NCBI GenBank assembly: GCA_016650185.1
Contig: JAENWE010000053.1
Coordinates: 1-32,356, forward strand
Source: Vicinamibacteria bacterium
GTDB taxonomy: Bacteria; Acidobacteriota; Vicinamibacteria; Fen-336; JAGNNV01
Direction: 5' to 3'
DNA length: 32,356 bases
Shown piece after piece: positions 1-8,603 of the stretch. How positions within the stretch are numbered: the first letter of the stretch is position 1; every line of letters begins with the position of its first letter. Both the position numbers and the translations under genes were made by a program. The notes beneath the pieces were generated by a model. The model was not told the DNA's origin, did no database searches, and saw only the letters and a program-made list of their open reading frames with translations.

Positions 1-2
1 CC

Positions 3-1823
3 TTCCATCTGCGGTGGGCCCAGCGGTTGATCGAGGACAGGAACGACGGGCGCGAGGAATTCAGATTCGACTCAAAGACGCCAACGCTGCTTCCCGCCGT
101 CGTCCTCCGTAGGGCCCTTCTGGCCCAAGGCGTTCGGTCCGAGCAGGCCCTGCGATTCTCGTCCAGGATTCCCTCGCTCGTCGTTCTCGCCGCCCTTCTT
201 CTTCTGGTCGGCCGGCTTGCGCGAACCGAGGATCCGGCCACCTGGTGGATCGGCCTGCTTCTCGCCGCCCTCGACCCGAACCTCGCCGCCCACGCCTCGA
301 TCGCCACCACAGACCTCCCCTATGCGGCGGTGGTGCTCGCCCTGGCGGGCGCTATTTCCCTTCCCGACCGCTTGCCTGGAAGGCCTTGGCTCATGGGCAC
401 GATCATCGGGGTGGCCTTCGCAGTGAAGTACACCGCCCTCCTGCTTTTGCCCGTCGCAGGCCTCTTCCTACTCGTACGGAGGGGGGCCTCGCTGCGCCTC
501 CGACTGGGCCATCTCGGTGCGGCAATGGTTTCCGCAGGTCTCACCGTCAGCGTTCTCTATTTGGGGGTGGGTGTCTTTCAGCGCCTCGGCGACATTCCCT
601 TCCAGACTCCCATCCTCAGGTCGATCGCCGCCGCTCTGCCCTCCCTGCCTCTACCGATTCCGCGCGCGGTGGTCACCGGCATTGACGTCTCCATGGCGCA
701 CAACGACCCCGCCCACTGGGCCAGCTACATTTTTGGAGAGGAACACCGTGGAGGGGTCTGGTATTACTTCGTCGCGAACTGGTTCATGAAGACGCCGGTG
801 GCGCTCATTCCCGTCATCCTGCTCGGGATCTGGCGTCTGCGTCGGAAGTGGAGTGATTCTCCGGTCCTGGCCATGGGCGCTCTCTTTCTCATTCATCTTG
901 GATATTTTTCACTTTTCTTCTCCACCCAGATCGGCCTGCGATTCGCCCTGCCGTGCGTGGCCCTCGGATGCGCGCTCTCGGCCCGCGGTCTGCGGAACCT
1001 CAAGGTTGGATGGTTCATCGCCGCTGCCGCGCTTTCCCTCGCTGAGCGAGCGCCCTATTGGGGCGACCCCATCGCGTTCACCAATCTCTCAGTTTGGCCC
1101 AAGAGCCGGGCCTACTGGTACACCGCCGACTCAAACCTTGACTACGGACAAAATCGGAGTCGCCTGGCTCGCTACGGAAAGGAAACCGGCCTGGCCTTGG
1201 TAATGGGTCAGGCCACAATCACCCCGGGCCTTTACGTGATCGGGGCCAACGAACTCGTCATCTTCGACTCTCGCCGCTCGCACCGCTGGCTGGTCGACAA
1301 CAACGTTCCCGCCGTCAACGTTGGGTTCACGCATTTCGCTTTCTCCATCACCGGCGAGCGGTTCGACGACTATCTGAACGCCTCCCGGATGGCTCCCGCA
1401 CTCTTGGCTGGCGACGACGCGTGTGCGGGGGCTCTCCCTCATTTTCCCCCGGGGACCCAGATTCCCTTCGAGCAGACGGTCAACCCATTGGACGGACGAC
1501 TTTGGCTGGTCTGCTCAACGTCGCGCAAGGGCGCCGATATCGGCTTCATGGTGACGGCGGGAAGGGTGTGGTTCGGTCGGATCACGGGAGATGGGATCTG
1601 CGAGGCGGACCTGCTTCAGCAAGGGCAGCAGGCCTGGTTTCGGATCCCTCGCGGAGTCGACGCGCGCTTGTGCCTGCAGGAGATCCCCCTGCGGCGCTCG
1701 CACCTGCAGTACCAGACTCTCGGATACCTCACCATTCGCGGGCAGGGCGCAGATGTGGACCTTCGCCCCGTCCCCGCCGACGCATTCCGATTGAATGCCT
1801 CCGATTCCGTCGACCGCAAGTAG
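3..1823 (+). CDS. GT39/PMT-like membrane glycosyltransferase, 5' truncated by window edge
   Basis: The reading frame is open to the first bases of the window, and residues before the first possible start (TTG at 27) continue sensibly, so the gene most likely begins upstream. The visible part starts in a region resembling the 'SKTP' segment of GT39 (ArnT/PMT-type) enzymes. It continues with several hydrophobic helices (about residues 45-360) containing the motif LDPNLAAHASIATTDLPYA, typical of this family. A soluble C-terminal third follows, opening with the family-like string DSNLDYGQ. These enzymes transfer a sugar from a polyprenyl-phosphate donor to lipid or protein at the outer face of the inner membrane; the substrate here is unknown. 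The stop lies 11 bases before the next gene's start, so the two may be cotranscribed. Confident as a GT-C membrane protein, less so on the exact family. Confidence 0.75.
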   Translation, partial: FHLRWAQRLIEDRNDGREEFRFDSKTPTLLPAVVLRRALLAQGVRSEQALRFSSRIPSLVVLAALLLLVGRLARTEDPATWWIGLLLAALDPNLAAHASIATTDLPYAAVVLALAGAISLPDRLPGRPWLMGTIIGVAFAVKYTALLLLPVAGLFLLVRRGASLRLRLGHLGAAMVSAGLTVSVLYLGVGVFQRLGDIPFQTPILRSIAAALPSLPLPIPRAVVTGIDVSMAHNDPAHWASYIFGEEHRGGVWYYFVANWFMKTPVALIPVILLGIWRLRRKWSDSPVLAMGALFLIHLGYFSLFFSTQIGLRFALPCVALGCALSARGLRNLKVGWFIAAAALSLAERAPYWGDPIAFTNLSVWPKSRAYWYTADSNLDYGQNRSRLARYGKETGLALVMGQATITPGLYVIGANELVIFDSRRSHRWLVDNNVPAVNVGFTHFAFSITGERFDDYLNASRMAPALLAGDDACAGALPHFPPGTQIPFEQTVNPLDGRLWLVCSTSRKGADIGFMVTAGRVWFGRITGDGICEADLLQQGQQAWFRIPRGVDARLCLQEIPLRRSHLQYQTLGYLTIRGQGADVDLRPVPADAFRLNASDSVDRK

Positions 1824-1834
1824 GCTCCCGTTCC

Positions 1835-2716
1835 ATGAATGCCCCCGCCCTCAGATTCAGGTCTACTCTGGTCGCCCTCGGCGCCTCGTTGAGCGTTTGC
1901 CTCTCCTCTCCCGCGAGCGCTCAGACCGCGACGCCCTCCGAAGCCTGGAAGCGCCATGTCGAGAACACCTTCGCGTTCGTCCTCAACCCCTTGGGGATTC
2001 AGGATGCGTTCGATATCTCCTGGACAAGGTCGCTCAGCGATCGCGACGATCTCCTTCATAAGGACGCGCACCTGGCGGCCGGAGTGTCCAGCAAGCTATC
2101 GCCAGCCTTCGAACGAATCGGCGGCTGGCTCGAATACTCACCCCTGTCGGTGATCGATTTGCGCGTGGGAGTGGAGCCTGTCTACTACTTCGGCACTTAC
2201 AAGGTGTTCCTTCCCTTCGATAGGGCCGCGGCCCGATTCGACGATGACGTGATCGAGTCCAGGGTGGATGAAGCCGCCTCAGGGTTCGCGGGCCGCCTCT
2301 ATCTCTCGCCCACCCTCAAGGCAAAGGCCGGGCCGGTGGCAGCAAGAGTTCGCGCCGAGATAGCCTTCTGGAAGGCGCAGAAGAAAGGTGAACCCTTCTA
2401 CTACGAGCCAGCTCTGGACACCCTTATCAAGGCCTCGGGTTCGAGAGTCCTGACCTTGGAGGCGCTGGCCCTGCGGGAATTTCGGCTCTCCAGCGGCACA
2501 ACTCTGCGGGTCGGCCCCGTCTACGATCTGACCACGGTCAGCGACGCGCGGGTCAATCGAAAGCAGGATGTGGGGCTGCTCGCGGTGTGGTCGAAATCGG
2601 GAGCTTTCCACGCGTTCACGGATCCCACGATCGCCGCCAAGCTGATTTATTTCCTGGAGGACCCGTGGCGCCGCCACGAGGCGGCGGCCCAGATCGCCTT
2701 CATCTTCGGTCTGTGA
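1835..2716 (+). CDS. secreted protein of unknown function, possible outer-membrane barrel
   Basis: I do not recognise a named family. The ATG at 1835 is chosen because it gives a clear signal peptide (residues 1 to about 29: basic start, hydrophobic core, then the cleavage-like SPASA before QTA). The same frame is open further upstream, but there it only overlaps the previous gene. The mature part, about 264 residues, is rich in alternating hydrophobic/polar segments with Tyr, Phe, Arg and Asp, such as VEPVYYFGTYKVFLPF and LRVGPVYDLTTVSD, and it ends in AQIAFIFGL. This pattern suggests antiparallel beta strands, possibly an outer-membrane barrel. It follows the glycosyltransferase with an 11-base gap, so a shared transcript is likely, but nothing shows a shared function. 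It is convergent with the mla genes. Confidence 0.7.
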   Translation: MNAPALRFRSTLVALGASLSVCLSSPASAQTATPSEAWKRHVENTFAFVLNPLGIQDAFDISWTRSLSDRDDLLHKDAHLAAGVSSKLSPAFERIGGWLEYSPLSVIDLRVGVEPVYYFGTYKVFLPFDRAAARFDDDVIESRVDEAASGFAGRLYLSPTLKAKAGPVAARVRAEIAFWKAQKKGEPFYYEPALDTLIKASGSRVLTLEALALREFRLSSGTTLRVGPVYDLTTVSDARVNRKQDVGLLAVWSKSGAFHAFTDPTIAAKLIYFLEDPWRRHEAAAQIAFIFGL

Positions 2717-2741
2717 TCGGGGCCGTGTTCCTTGCCGCGGC

Positions 2742-2758
2742 CTAGTGTCCCGTAACAG
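2742..2758. repeat. intergenic motif TAGTGTCCCGTAACAG, possible member of a small dispersed repeat
   Basis: CTAGTGTCCCGTAACAG lies in the 184-base gap between two convergent genes. Its first nine specific bases, TAGTGTCCC, recur at 12561-12569 between cheW and cheR. An inverted related string, CTGTTACGG followed by ACTAG, occurs at 14525-14538 between cheB and its convergent neighbour. All three copies are intergenic. The same gap also holds GCATAT-5-ATATGC (2814-2830), and GGCCG-12-CGGCC (2721-2742) just after the upstream stop. No T-tract follows either, so I do not call a terminator. This may be a degraded repeat family or coincidence. Confidence 0.25.
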
Positions 2759-2900
2759 AAGTACGGCACATAACTCGCCGCCGATGCATCCCGGATCGCT
2801 GCGTTTCGTCATTGCATATGCTGGATATGCGGCCTCCTCGGCGCCTTGCGCTCCGGGCGCCTCGACGCTCAATTGGCATACCTATTTGAGGGCCACCACA

Positions 2901-3839
2901 CTAGAAGACGCTGACCTTCAGATACTTCTTGGGGTTCGCCTTGAGGTCGGCGAGCAGGTTCTTCATCTCCAGCGACGTGGCGTTGACGCTCTCAAGGGTC
3001 TTGTTCAGATTCGTGTAGAGCAGGTCGTCCGTCGACATCTTCCCGAGTGTTCCTTCACCACGCTGGATGCGCCCCAGCACGGAGTCCAGCGCCTTCGTGG
3101 AGTTCTCCACTGTAGTGGCGGTCCGCTCGGCGGACGCGCTGAGAGTGTCGAGGCGTTTCATGGCCCGGTCAATCTCCTCCCGCGAGGTTGCCTTGGCCAC
3201 GTTGTCGGAGGCCTCCCTCATTGAGCTGGTCAGTGCCTTCAGCTCCTTCTGCTGCTCGATCGCGATCGACGACAGACGCTTCAGCAGGCTGTCCAATTCC
3301 TCGACACTGCTGTGGGTGCTCTTGATCATGGGATCAGAGAGCAGGTCTTGAACGCGGGTCAGGGTCTTCTTGGCTTCGCCCGCGATGTCGGTCGCCTGAT
3401 CCTGAAGGGTCGGCGGGATCTCGCCCGCCAGCACGGCTCCATTTCGCGCCATTTCGTGACCTGACCCCGGAATAACGCGTGCCACCATGCCGCCCAGGAG
3501 GCCGGCGCTGACCAGCTCAACGTGAGAGTCGCTCGGGATGGTGTTGTATTCGCCCTCGATCTCCAGATAGACGGAGACGCCCGAGCCCGAGATCAGAAAC
3601 TTCTGCACTCGGCCGATTCCCACTCCGCGCATCTGGACGGGATCGCCCTTTCGCACGCCGCTCGCGTCCTTCACCGTGCTCGATACGATGTAGCGCCCGC
3701 GGAACATGGCGGCGTCGGTAAGGGTCAGAAGCAGATAGAGGGTCACCAGGGTGCCCAGGATGACGAACAGGCCCACCCAAAGCTCTTGATGCTTCCCTCG
3801 GGCCGGCGGGGCCAACACCGCAGAGGTCTTGTCAGTCAT
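2901..3839 (-). CDS. mlaD: MlaD-like MCE-domain protein (phospholipid transport)
   Basis: A periplasmic, membrane-anchored substrate-binding subunit of an Mla-type ABC lipid transporter, which in this family forms a ring that carries phospholipid between the inner and outer membranes. One N-terminal transmembrane helix (about residues 20-41) is followed by a single MCE domain (about 47-127) with the typical VRKGDPVQMRGVGIGRV core, and then a long, mostly helical C-terminal region (about 140-300). At 312 residues it is longer than enterobacterial MlaD; such helical tails are common in MCE proteins outside Enterobacteria. Its start overlaps the stop of the ATPase gene by 4 bases (ATGA), showing translational coupling. 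No MlaC or MlaB gene is adjacent. Confidence 0.9.
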   Translation of the reverse strand: MTDKTSAVLAPPARGKHQELWVGLFVILGTLVTLYLLLTLTDAAMFRGRYIVSSTVKDASGVRKGDPVQMRGVGIGRVQKFLISGSGVSVYLEIEGEYNTIPSDSHVELVSAGLLGGMVARVIPGSGHEMARNGAVLAGEIPPTLQDQATDIAGEAKKTLTRVQDLLSDPMIKSTHSSVEELDSLLKRLSSIAIEQQKELKALTSSMREASDNVAKATSREEIDRAMKRLDTLSASAERTATTVENSTKALDSVLGRIQRGEGTLGKMSTDDLLYTNLNKTLESVNATSLEMKNLLADLKANPKKYLKVSVF

Positions 3840-4678
3840 GCTCGTACTCCAATTGATATCGCGTGCGCGGGTCCAGCGTCGTTGTCATCGTACGCGTCGT
3901 GCTCGATCAGCTTGAGGGCGGCTTCGGCCGCCGCGCGACGGTCGGCGAAAGCCATCACCAGGGGGTCTTCGCTTCGGCGGAACTCGTCAGGGGTCCCGAT
4001 GAAGCGGAGGGTCCCGTTGTCCAGCAGGGCGACACGGTGCGACATCTCGAGAGCGCCTTCGACGTCGTGGGTCACCACGATCGAGGTCACCTTGGTTCGT
4101 TCCGCGATCGACATGATGAGCCGATTGACGGTGGCAGAGTTGACCGGATCGAGTCCGGTCACCGGCTCGTCATATAGGATGATCCTGGGCTCGCCCACGA
4201 TGGCCCGGGCCAGGCCCACCCGCTTGCGCATGCCTCCGGACAGCTCCGCAGGCAGCTTCGACAACACCTTGGCCGGCTCCAGGTTCACGTTGACCAGCGA
4301 GGCGGCGATCCGGTCGAGCATCACCTGTGGGTCAAGGGTCTTGATCTCCGCGGGGTCGAGGCCCATGGCCACGTTCTCGTAAATATTCAGGGAGTCGAAG
4401 AGCGCCGCATACTGAAAGACGTACCGGACGGTCCGGCGCAGGTCGCGCAGACCCAGGCGCGTGGAGTGGTACACGCTTTCGCCGTCGATCCTGACGTCGC
4501 CCCGGTCAGGGGTGATGAGGCCAATGGTGGTCTTCAGTAAGACGCTTTTGCCGGTCCCGGAGGTTCCGAGGATCGAGACCGTCTCCCCGCGCATCACGCT
4601 CAGATTCACGCCCGAGAGGACGGGCGTGTCGAAACGCTTGTGGACGTTCTCGTACTCGATCGTGACTTCGGGATCCAT
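3836..4678 (-). CDS. mlaF: MlaF-like ABC transporter ATPase
   Basis: The cytoplasmic ATPase of the Mla-type lipid transporter. It has a complete set of nucleotide-binding motifs: Walker A GTSGTGKS (residues 38-45), Q-loop Gln about 89 in YVFQYAALFDSL, signature LSGGM (146-150) followed by RKRVGLARA, Walker B IILYDE (166-171) and the switch His about 204 in VVTHD. The GGMRKRVGLARA form of the signature and the AALFDSL Q-loop are characteristic of the MlaF/Mkl branch rather than of general importers. A Shine-Dalgarno-like AGAGGAG lies about 12 bases before the ATG. It is preceded by mlaE (22-base gap) and overlaps mlaD by 4 bases, so the three are one unit. Confidence 0.93.
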   Translation of the reverse strand: MDPEVTIEYENVHKRFDTPVLSGVNLSVMRGETVSILGTSGTGKSVLLKTTIGLITPDRGDVRIDGESVYHSTRLGLRDLRRTVRYVFQYAALFDSLNIYENVAMGLDPAEIKTLDPQVMLDRIAASLVNVNLEPAKVLSKLPAELSGGMRKRVGLARAIVGEPRIILYDEPVTGLDPVNSATVNRLIMSIAERTKVTSIVVTHDVEGALEMSHRVALLDNGTLRFIGTPDEFRRSEDPLVMAFADRRAAAEAALKLIEHDAYDDNDAGPAHAISIGVRA

Positions 4679-4700
4679 GAAATCTTGAATCTCCTCTGGT

Positions 4701-5495
4701 CTAGTTCAAGAAGAGCGGCGGGAAGGTCGCGTCAACCACCAGGACGGTGATGATCATGAACACGACCGAGGTGGTCGTGTTTCGGCCCACGCCCTCGGCC
4801 CCACCGTGGGTAATCAGGCCCATGTGCACGGAGATCACCGGGATGGTAAAACCGAACACGAACGCCTTGGCGAGCGAATAGAAGAGGTCCCACGAGTGCC
4901 AGTAGAGGCGCGCACCGTAGAGAAACCCTTCTGGCCCGAGACCCATGGTGGCGCGAGCCGACACCAGGCCGGTTAGAACGCCGACCGCGTTCGCAACGCC
5001 TACCAGAATAGGAGTCACGATCATCCCGGCAATAACCCGGGGTGCGGCCAGGTATGGGACTGGATCGCGTCCCAGAGAGATCAGCGCATCGACCTGCTCC
5101 GAGACCGCCATGGTGCCGATTTCCGCGGTGATGCGGGCGCCGACTCGACCAATGAGAACGAACGCGGTCATGACCGGTCCCAGTTCGAGAACCACGCTCG
5201 AGGCCACGACGCTGCCCAGGACGTAGAGCGGAATCGAGGACGAGAACTGGTACCCCCCCTGCTGAGAGGTCACGATCCCCGACAACACAGCGGTGACCAG
5301 AACCAAGGGGAGGCTGCCGATCCCTTGCTCGTAGGCCTGGGCGAAGACCGACTTGAGCGACACCCCGCCCTGGCCAACGGCCATGACGATCCTCACCGTC
5401 AGGACGGAGATCTGGCCGACGTGGCGGGCGAACCCCATGCAACCACGACCGAAGCCAACCAGCAGGGATTGGGGGAGAGAGAGTAGCGAAGTCAA
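4701..5495 (-). CDS. mlaE: MlaE-like ABC transporter permease
   Basis: The inner-membrane permease of the Mla-type transporter, 264 residues, the usual length. It shows an amphipathic N-terminus and about five hydrophobic helices. The family's conserved stretches are present: the segment around SGIVTSQQGGYQFS, LGPVMTAFVLIGRVGARITAEIGTM (split here as LGPVMTAFVLIG and GARITAEIGTM), and SEQVDALISLGRDPVPYLAAPR, the cytoplasmic coupling region. The C-terminal GLITHGGAEGVGRNTT is also typical. The gene is first of mlaE-mlaF-mlaD, 56 bases after the M24 peptidase stop. The permease, ATPase and MCE protein together are enough to define the transporter; its direction of transport cannot be read from sequence. 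Confidence 0.93.
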   Translation of the reverse strand: MTSLLSLPQSLLVGFGRGCMGFARHVGQISVLTVRIVMAVGQGGVSLKSVFAQAYEQGIGSLPLVLVTAVLSGIVTSQQGGYQFSSSIPLYVLGSVVASSVVLELGPVMTAFVLIGRVGARITAEIGTMAVSEQVDALISLGRDPVPYLAAPRVIAGMIVTPILVGVANAVGVLTGLVSARATMGLGPEGFLYGARLYWHSWDLFYSLAKAFVFGFTIPVISVHMGLITHGGAEGVGRNTTTSVVFMIITVLVVDATFPPLFLN

Positions 5496-5551
5496 AGCAG
5501 CCCTGTATTTTGCATTCCCGTCCGCTTCCGACGGAAATCAGTCCTGTTCCC

Positions 5552-6877
5552 CTACTTAATGACCAGAAGACGGGTGGAATGGGGGTGGAGGAATTCGAGG
5601 CCGCGGGTGGTCAGTAGCGCGTCGTCCTCTATCGGCACCCGGAGCTTGGCTCCATCCCACTCTGGAATCGGGGTGTAGGCGAAGAACTCCACCGAGATCA
5701 TGTTCCCTGGCTTCAAATCGTAGGTCAGGCGTTTCGGATTGAAGAAGGCCATGGAAGGACCGGCCCCGTGCCCGGTGTTCCCGACCGAATGCATCCCGAC
5801 CATGACATCCGTGGTCTCGCCTCCATGCGGCTGATTGAACGTCTTCATCACCGAGAAGCCGGCGGCGGCGATCGCATTCTCGACCGTTTTCAACATCGAG
5901 GCCGCGGTGCCCGAGGGACGGGCCGTCCGCTTGATGACCTCCCGTACTTTCATGGCCTGAGCAAAGGCGTTGAGGTGACCGGCAGGAGGAGCCACCTCCC
6001 CGGACTTGAGAACATAGGCTTGGCGCTTCACGTCGGTGCAGAAGTTCATCAGGCACACGCCCCAGTCGATGGTCATGAAGTCGCCGCCCTGAATGATCCG
6101 GTCGCTCGACAGCCCCTCGATGCCGTTTCTGCCTGTGATGTAGACGGAGGGCATATCAAACGACGATCCGAAGCCGCGACGCAGCAACTCTTCCTGCATC
6201 CACCAAGCCACCTCTTCAAGGGTCGTCTTTCCCGGCGCGATGACTTCGTTGGATAAGGCTCGTTCCGCCAGCTCGACCGCGTGTTGGCCGGCCTCGGAGA
6301 ACGCCGCGATCTCGGTGGCCGTGCGCCTCGACCGAAAATCGGAGACGAGCTTCTCCGCGGAGACGAAACGAGAGGCATACGGCTGCCCCAACAACTTCGA
6401 GATCTTCTGAAAGCTCGAATGCGACAGCCCGTCGGCGGCGCCGATCTCGTCTGAATAGTTGAGGGCGATCCGCTTCGGATCCCGCTCCTTCACGAAGGCC
6501 GCCAGATCCCCTCCTCCAACGATGTCGTAGACCTCGCATCGCTCAAGCATGTAGCCATCGATGCCCAGCGCGGCCCGTTCGATCCGCTCGCCGCCGCGGT
6601 CCGTGAACACGTAATAGCCGAGCATCGCAGCCGGATACCCGCGACCCAGGTCCTCGTAGAGCGGATCGTAGGCCTGCTCCTGCAGGGTCACGATCCACAT
6701 GTCGACTCTGTTCTCCCGCATGGCCTCCGGAAGGACGTAATTGAATTTGTCCGATCGGATCTGGCAGCCCATCTGGAACCGCCGAAGGGCCTCCCGTCGC
6801 GACGGCGCCTGCGCCAAACCGGGAAGGGCCGGCAGGGCGAGGAACAGCGAAACGGCGCAAAGCTTCAGCATTTTCAT
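5552..6877 (-). CDS. exported M24-family metallopeptidase (Xaa-Pro peptidase-like)
   Basis: A 441-residue protein with a signal peptide (about residues 1-24: MKMLK, hydrophobic core, LAQA), a creatinase-like N-terminal domain and a C-terminal pita-bread M24 domain. Metal ligands expected for the family can be placed: D271 (TIDWG), D282 (TDVKR), H363 with a second His seven residues on (H370, in GHGAG), E397 (SVEFF) and E417 (PIEDDALL). The D-x10-D pair and the order of ligands match aminopeptidase P-type enzymes, so hydrolysis of Xaa-Pro or similar peptides in the periplasm is likely, though M24 also contains creatinases and non-peptidases. It lies 47 bases after rimO and 56 before mlaE on the same strand, which suggests one transcript without obvious shared function. 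Confidence 0.85.
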   Translation of the reverse strand: MKMLKLCAVSLFLALPALPGLAQAPSRREALRRFQMGCQIRSDKFNYVLPEAMRENRVDMWIVTLQEQAYDPLYEDLGRGYPAAMLGYYVFTDRGGERIERAALGIDGYMLERCEVYDIVGGGDLAAFVKERDPKRIALNYSDEIGAADGLSHSSFQKISKLLGQPYASRFVSAEKLVSDFRSRRTATEIAAFSEAGQHAVELAERALSNEVIAPGKTTLEEVAWWMQEELLRRGFGSSFDMPSVYITGRNGIEGLSSDRIIQGGDFMTIDWGVCLMNFCTDVKRQAYVLKSGEVAPPAGHLNAFAQAMKVREVIKRTARPSGTAASMLKTVENAIAAAGFSVMKTFNQPHGGETTDVMVGMHSVGNTGHGAGPSMAFFNPKRLTYDLKPGNMISVEFFAYTPIPEWDGAKLRVPIEDDALLTTRGLEFLHPHSTRLLVIK

Positions 6878-6924
6878 GTTGGAGTCCTCATTCGGTGAAG
6901 CCGTCCTTCGGGCGGAGGGCGGGG

Positions 6925-8343
6925 TCAGACCACCCGGACTTCAAGATCGTAGCTGTGGGCCTTGGTGACTTCACAGGTCACGAACTCGCCGCGGCCCGGC
7001 GGCCTTTCCCCCGGATCGGAGATCAAGACCGAGCCGTCGATCTCCGGAGCCTGCGAGGCCAGACGCCCCGACAGAAGCAGGTCCGTCTCGGGATGAGGGC
7101 CCTCCACCAGGACTTCCATTCGGGATCCGACCCGCGTCTTGTTCCGCCGGAGAGAGATCCTCTTCTGGATGCGCATGAGCTCGCGCTGCCTGGCCTTCTT
7201 GACCCTCGTGGGAACGCGACCCTCGAGGGCAAACGCCGCGGTTCCGTCCTCGTCCGAGTAGGTGAACACCCCCAGGTGATCGAATTCCGCCTGCTCCACG
7301 AAGGTCGTGAGTTGACGGAAATCATCTTCAGTCTCTCCTGGGAACCCGACGATGAAGGTCGTCCGAAAGGCCACGCCCGGGACGCGATCGCGGACCCGCT
7401 CCACCATCCCGAGCAGATTCCCCTTCCCGGTCGGTCGTTTCATCCGCTTCAAAACCGCATCACTGGCGTGCTGCAACGGCATGTCGACATACTTGACCAC
7501 GCGCTCTTCGGTCGCGATAGCGTCGAGGATCTCATCGGTAACGGTGGCCGGATACGCGTACATGACCCGGATCCAGCGAACGCCCTCGATTCGGCCGAGA
7601 CGTCTCAGCAGCGGCGCGAGGGCTCCGCGCTCCCCGAGGTCGAGGCCGTATCGGGTTGAGTCCTGGGCCACCAGCACGACCTCCCTGACCCCGGCCGCGG
7701 CCAGACGCCGAACTTCGTTCTCGATGTCCTCAGGGCGCCTCGAGCGATGGAGACCCCGCAAAGTCGGAATGATGCAGAAAGTGCAGGTGTAGTCGCAGCC
7801 CTCGGAGATCTTGACGAAGGCGGTGTGGGAGGCGGTGGACTGCAGCCTCGGTGAGTCCGCGTCGTAGATCCATTCGGGTCGCTTCGTCGTGCGATCAACC
7901 ATCGTGGCTCGCCCCTCGACCGCAGCCACGATCTCGGGAATCTGGCCCGTCCCGAGGGTGGCATCGATCTCCGGGATCTCGCGCCGCAAGTCCGCATCGT
8001 GGCGCTCCGCCAGGCATCCCGTCACGATCAACCGCCGCGGAGATCCATCCCCGGCTTCCGTTTTGAGCTTGGCCATCTCGAGAATCGTATCGATCGACTC
8101 CTTCTTGGCCCGGTCGATGAACGCGCAGGTGTTGACCACAATGACGTCGGCGGAGCCAGGATCGGTGGCGATCTCGTGGCCGCGACGCTTCAAGGATCCG
8201 AGCATGACCTCGGAATCCACCAGGTTCTTCGGGCAGCCAAGGCTGACAAACCCCACCCTCCGCGGTGCGATGATCGGGGCCGCGGGCGTGGCCAGGGAGA
8301 TCGGCTGCCAGTCAGCGCGGGCGGGCGGCGGGATGGGAGACAC
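6925..8343 (-). CDS. rimO: RimO, ribosomal protein S12 methylthiotransferase
   Basis: A radical-SAM enzyme that adds a methylthio group to a conserved aspartate of ribosomal protein S12. The N-terminal UPF0004 domain carries three Cys for one iron-sulfur cluster: C37 in SLGCPKNLVDSE, C73 in NTCAFID and C110 in TGCLAE. The radical-SAM CxxxCxxC is C183, C187, C190 in EGCDYTCTFCIIP. A TRAM domain ends the protein (about 410-472). The SLGCPKNLVDSE string separates RimO from the tRNA enzyme MiaB. The start is GTG at 8343; about 28 weakly conserved residues precede the domain, so a shorter start is possible. It is the promoter-proximal gene of the leftward group that continues into the peptidase and mla genes. 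Confidence 0.93.
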   Translation of the reverse strand: MSPIPPPARADWQPISLATPAAPIIAPRRVGFVSLGCPKNLVDSEVMLGSLKRRGHEIATDPGSADVIVVNTCAFIDRAKKESIDTILEMAKLKTEAGDGSPRRLIVTGCLAERHDADLRREIPEIDATLGTGQIPEIVAAVEGRATMVDRTTKRPEWIYDADSPRLQSTASHTAFVKISEGCDYTCTFCIIPTLRGLHRSRRPEDIENEVRRLAAAGVREVVLVAQDSTRYGLDLGERGALAPLLRRLGRIEGVRWIRVMYAYPATVTDEILDAIATEERVVKYVDMPLQHASDAVLKRMKRPTGKGNLLGMVERVRDRVPGVAFRTTFIVGFPGETEDDFRQLTTFVEQAEFDHLGVFTYSDEDGTAAFALEGRVPTRVKKARQRELMRIQKRISLRRNKTRVGSRMEVLVEGPHPETDLLLSGRLASQAPEIDGSVLISDPGERPPGRGEFVTCEVTKAHSYDLEVRVV

Positions 8344-8457
8344 ATCTCAGTCTATCAAGCAGGGCCTGAGCTGCTTGGCGGACCGCGCCTTGGGGTCCTT
8401 CTGCACACAGCCAGGCATCCGACGATGTGGCGGACGTGCCGTCGCTTCGTTGTTTCC

Positions 8458-8500
8458 GGGGCGCCGCGCCCCTGTCAACATGGGAGTCCTCATCTATTAT
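8458..8500 (+). promoter_or_regulatory. candidate sigma-70-type promoter with an overlapping palindrome, upstream of the chemosensory operon
   Basis: In the 260-base gap between divergent rimO and the receiver gene, CTGTCA (8472-8477) is separated by 17 bases from TATTAT (8495-8500). These match 4/6 and 5/6 of the -35 and -10 consensus and would give a leader of about 100 bases before the ATG at 8604. A 15-base palindrome, GGGGCGC-C-GCGCCCC (8458-8472), abuts and overlaps the first base of the -35 and could be an operator. The perfect TTGACA on the minus strand (8478-8473) faces rimO but lacks a good -10 at standard spacing. Position and spacing are seen; promoter activity is inferred. Confidence 0.4.
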
Positions 8501-8603
8501 GCATGGGCCCATCCCCAAGGGCGATGGAAACGGCCCCTTGCGGAACGAACTCGAAGTCTCTAAGAAGCAACCCCGAACTCTCAACCGCTGGAAACACGCT
8601 CCA

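Noticed and set aside
2814..2830. GCATAT-5-ATATGC inverted repeat as a terminator
   Set aside because: Weak AT-rich 6-base stem, no T-tract on either side; left as part of the gap description only.
2279..2872. Minus-strand open frame over the secreted protein and the following gap
   Set aside because: No domain, Arg/Gly-rich, and opposite a gene with a signal peptide and a strand pattern.
3522..4382. Plus-strand open frame across mlaD and mlaF
   Set aside because: Antisense to two genes with clear domains; composition rich in Arg/Ser with no family resemblance.
8427..8603. Upstream extension of the CheY-like receiver
   Set aside because: The receiver fold starts exactly at the Met at 8604, and the extension overlaps the candidate promoter.
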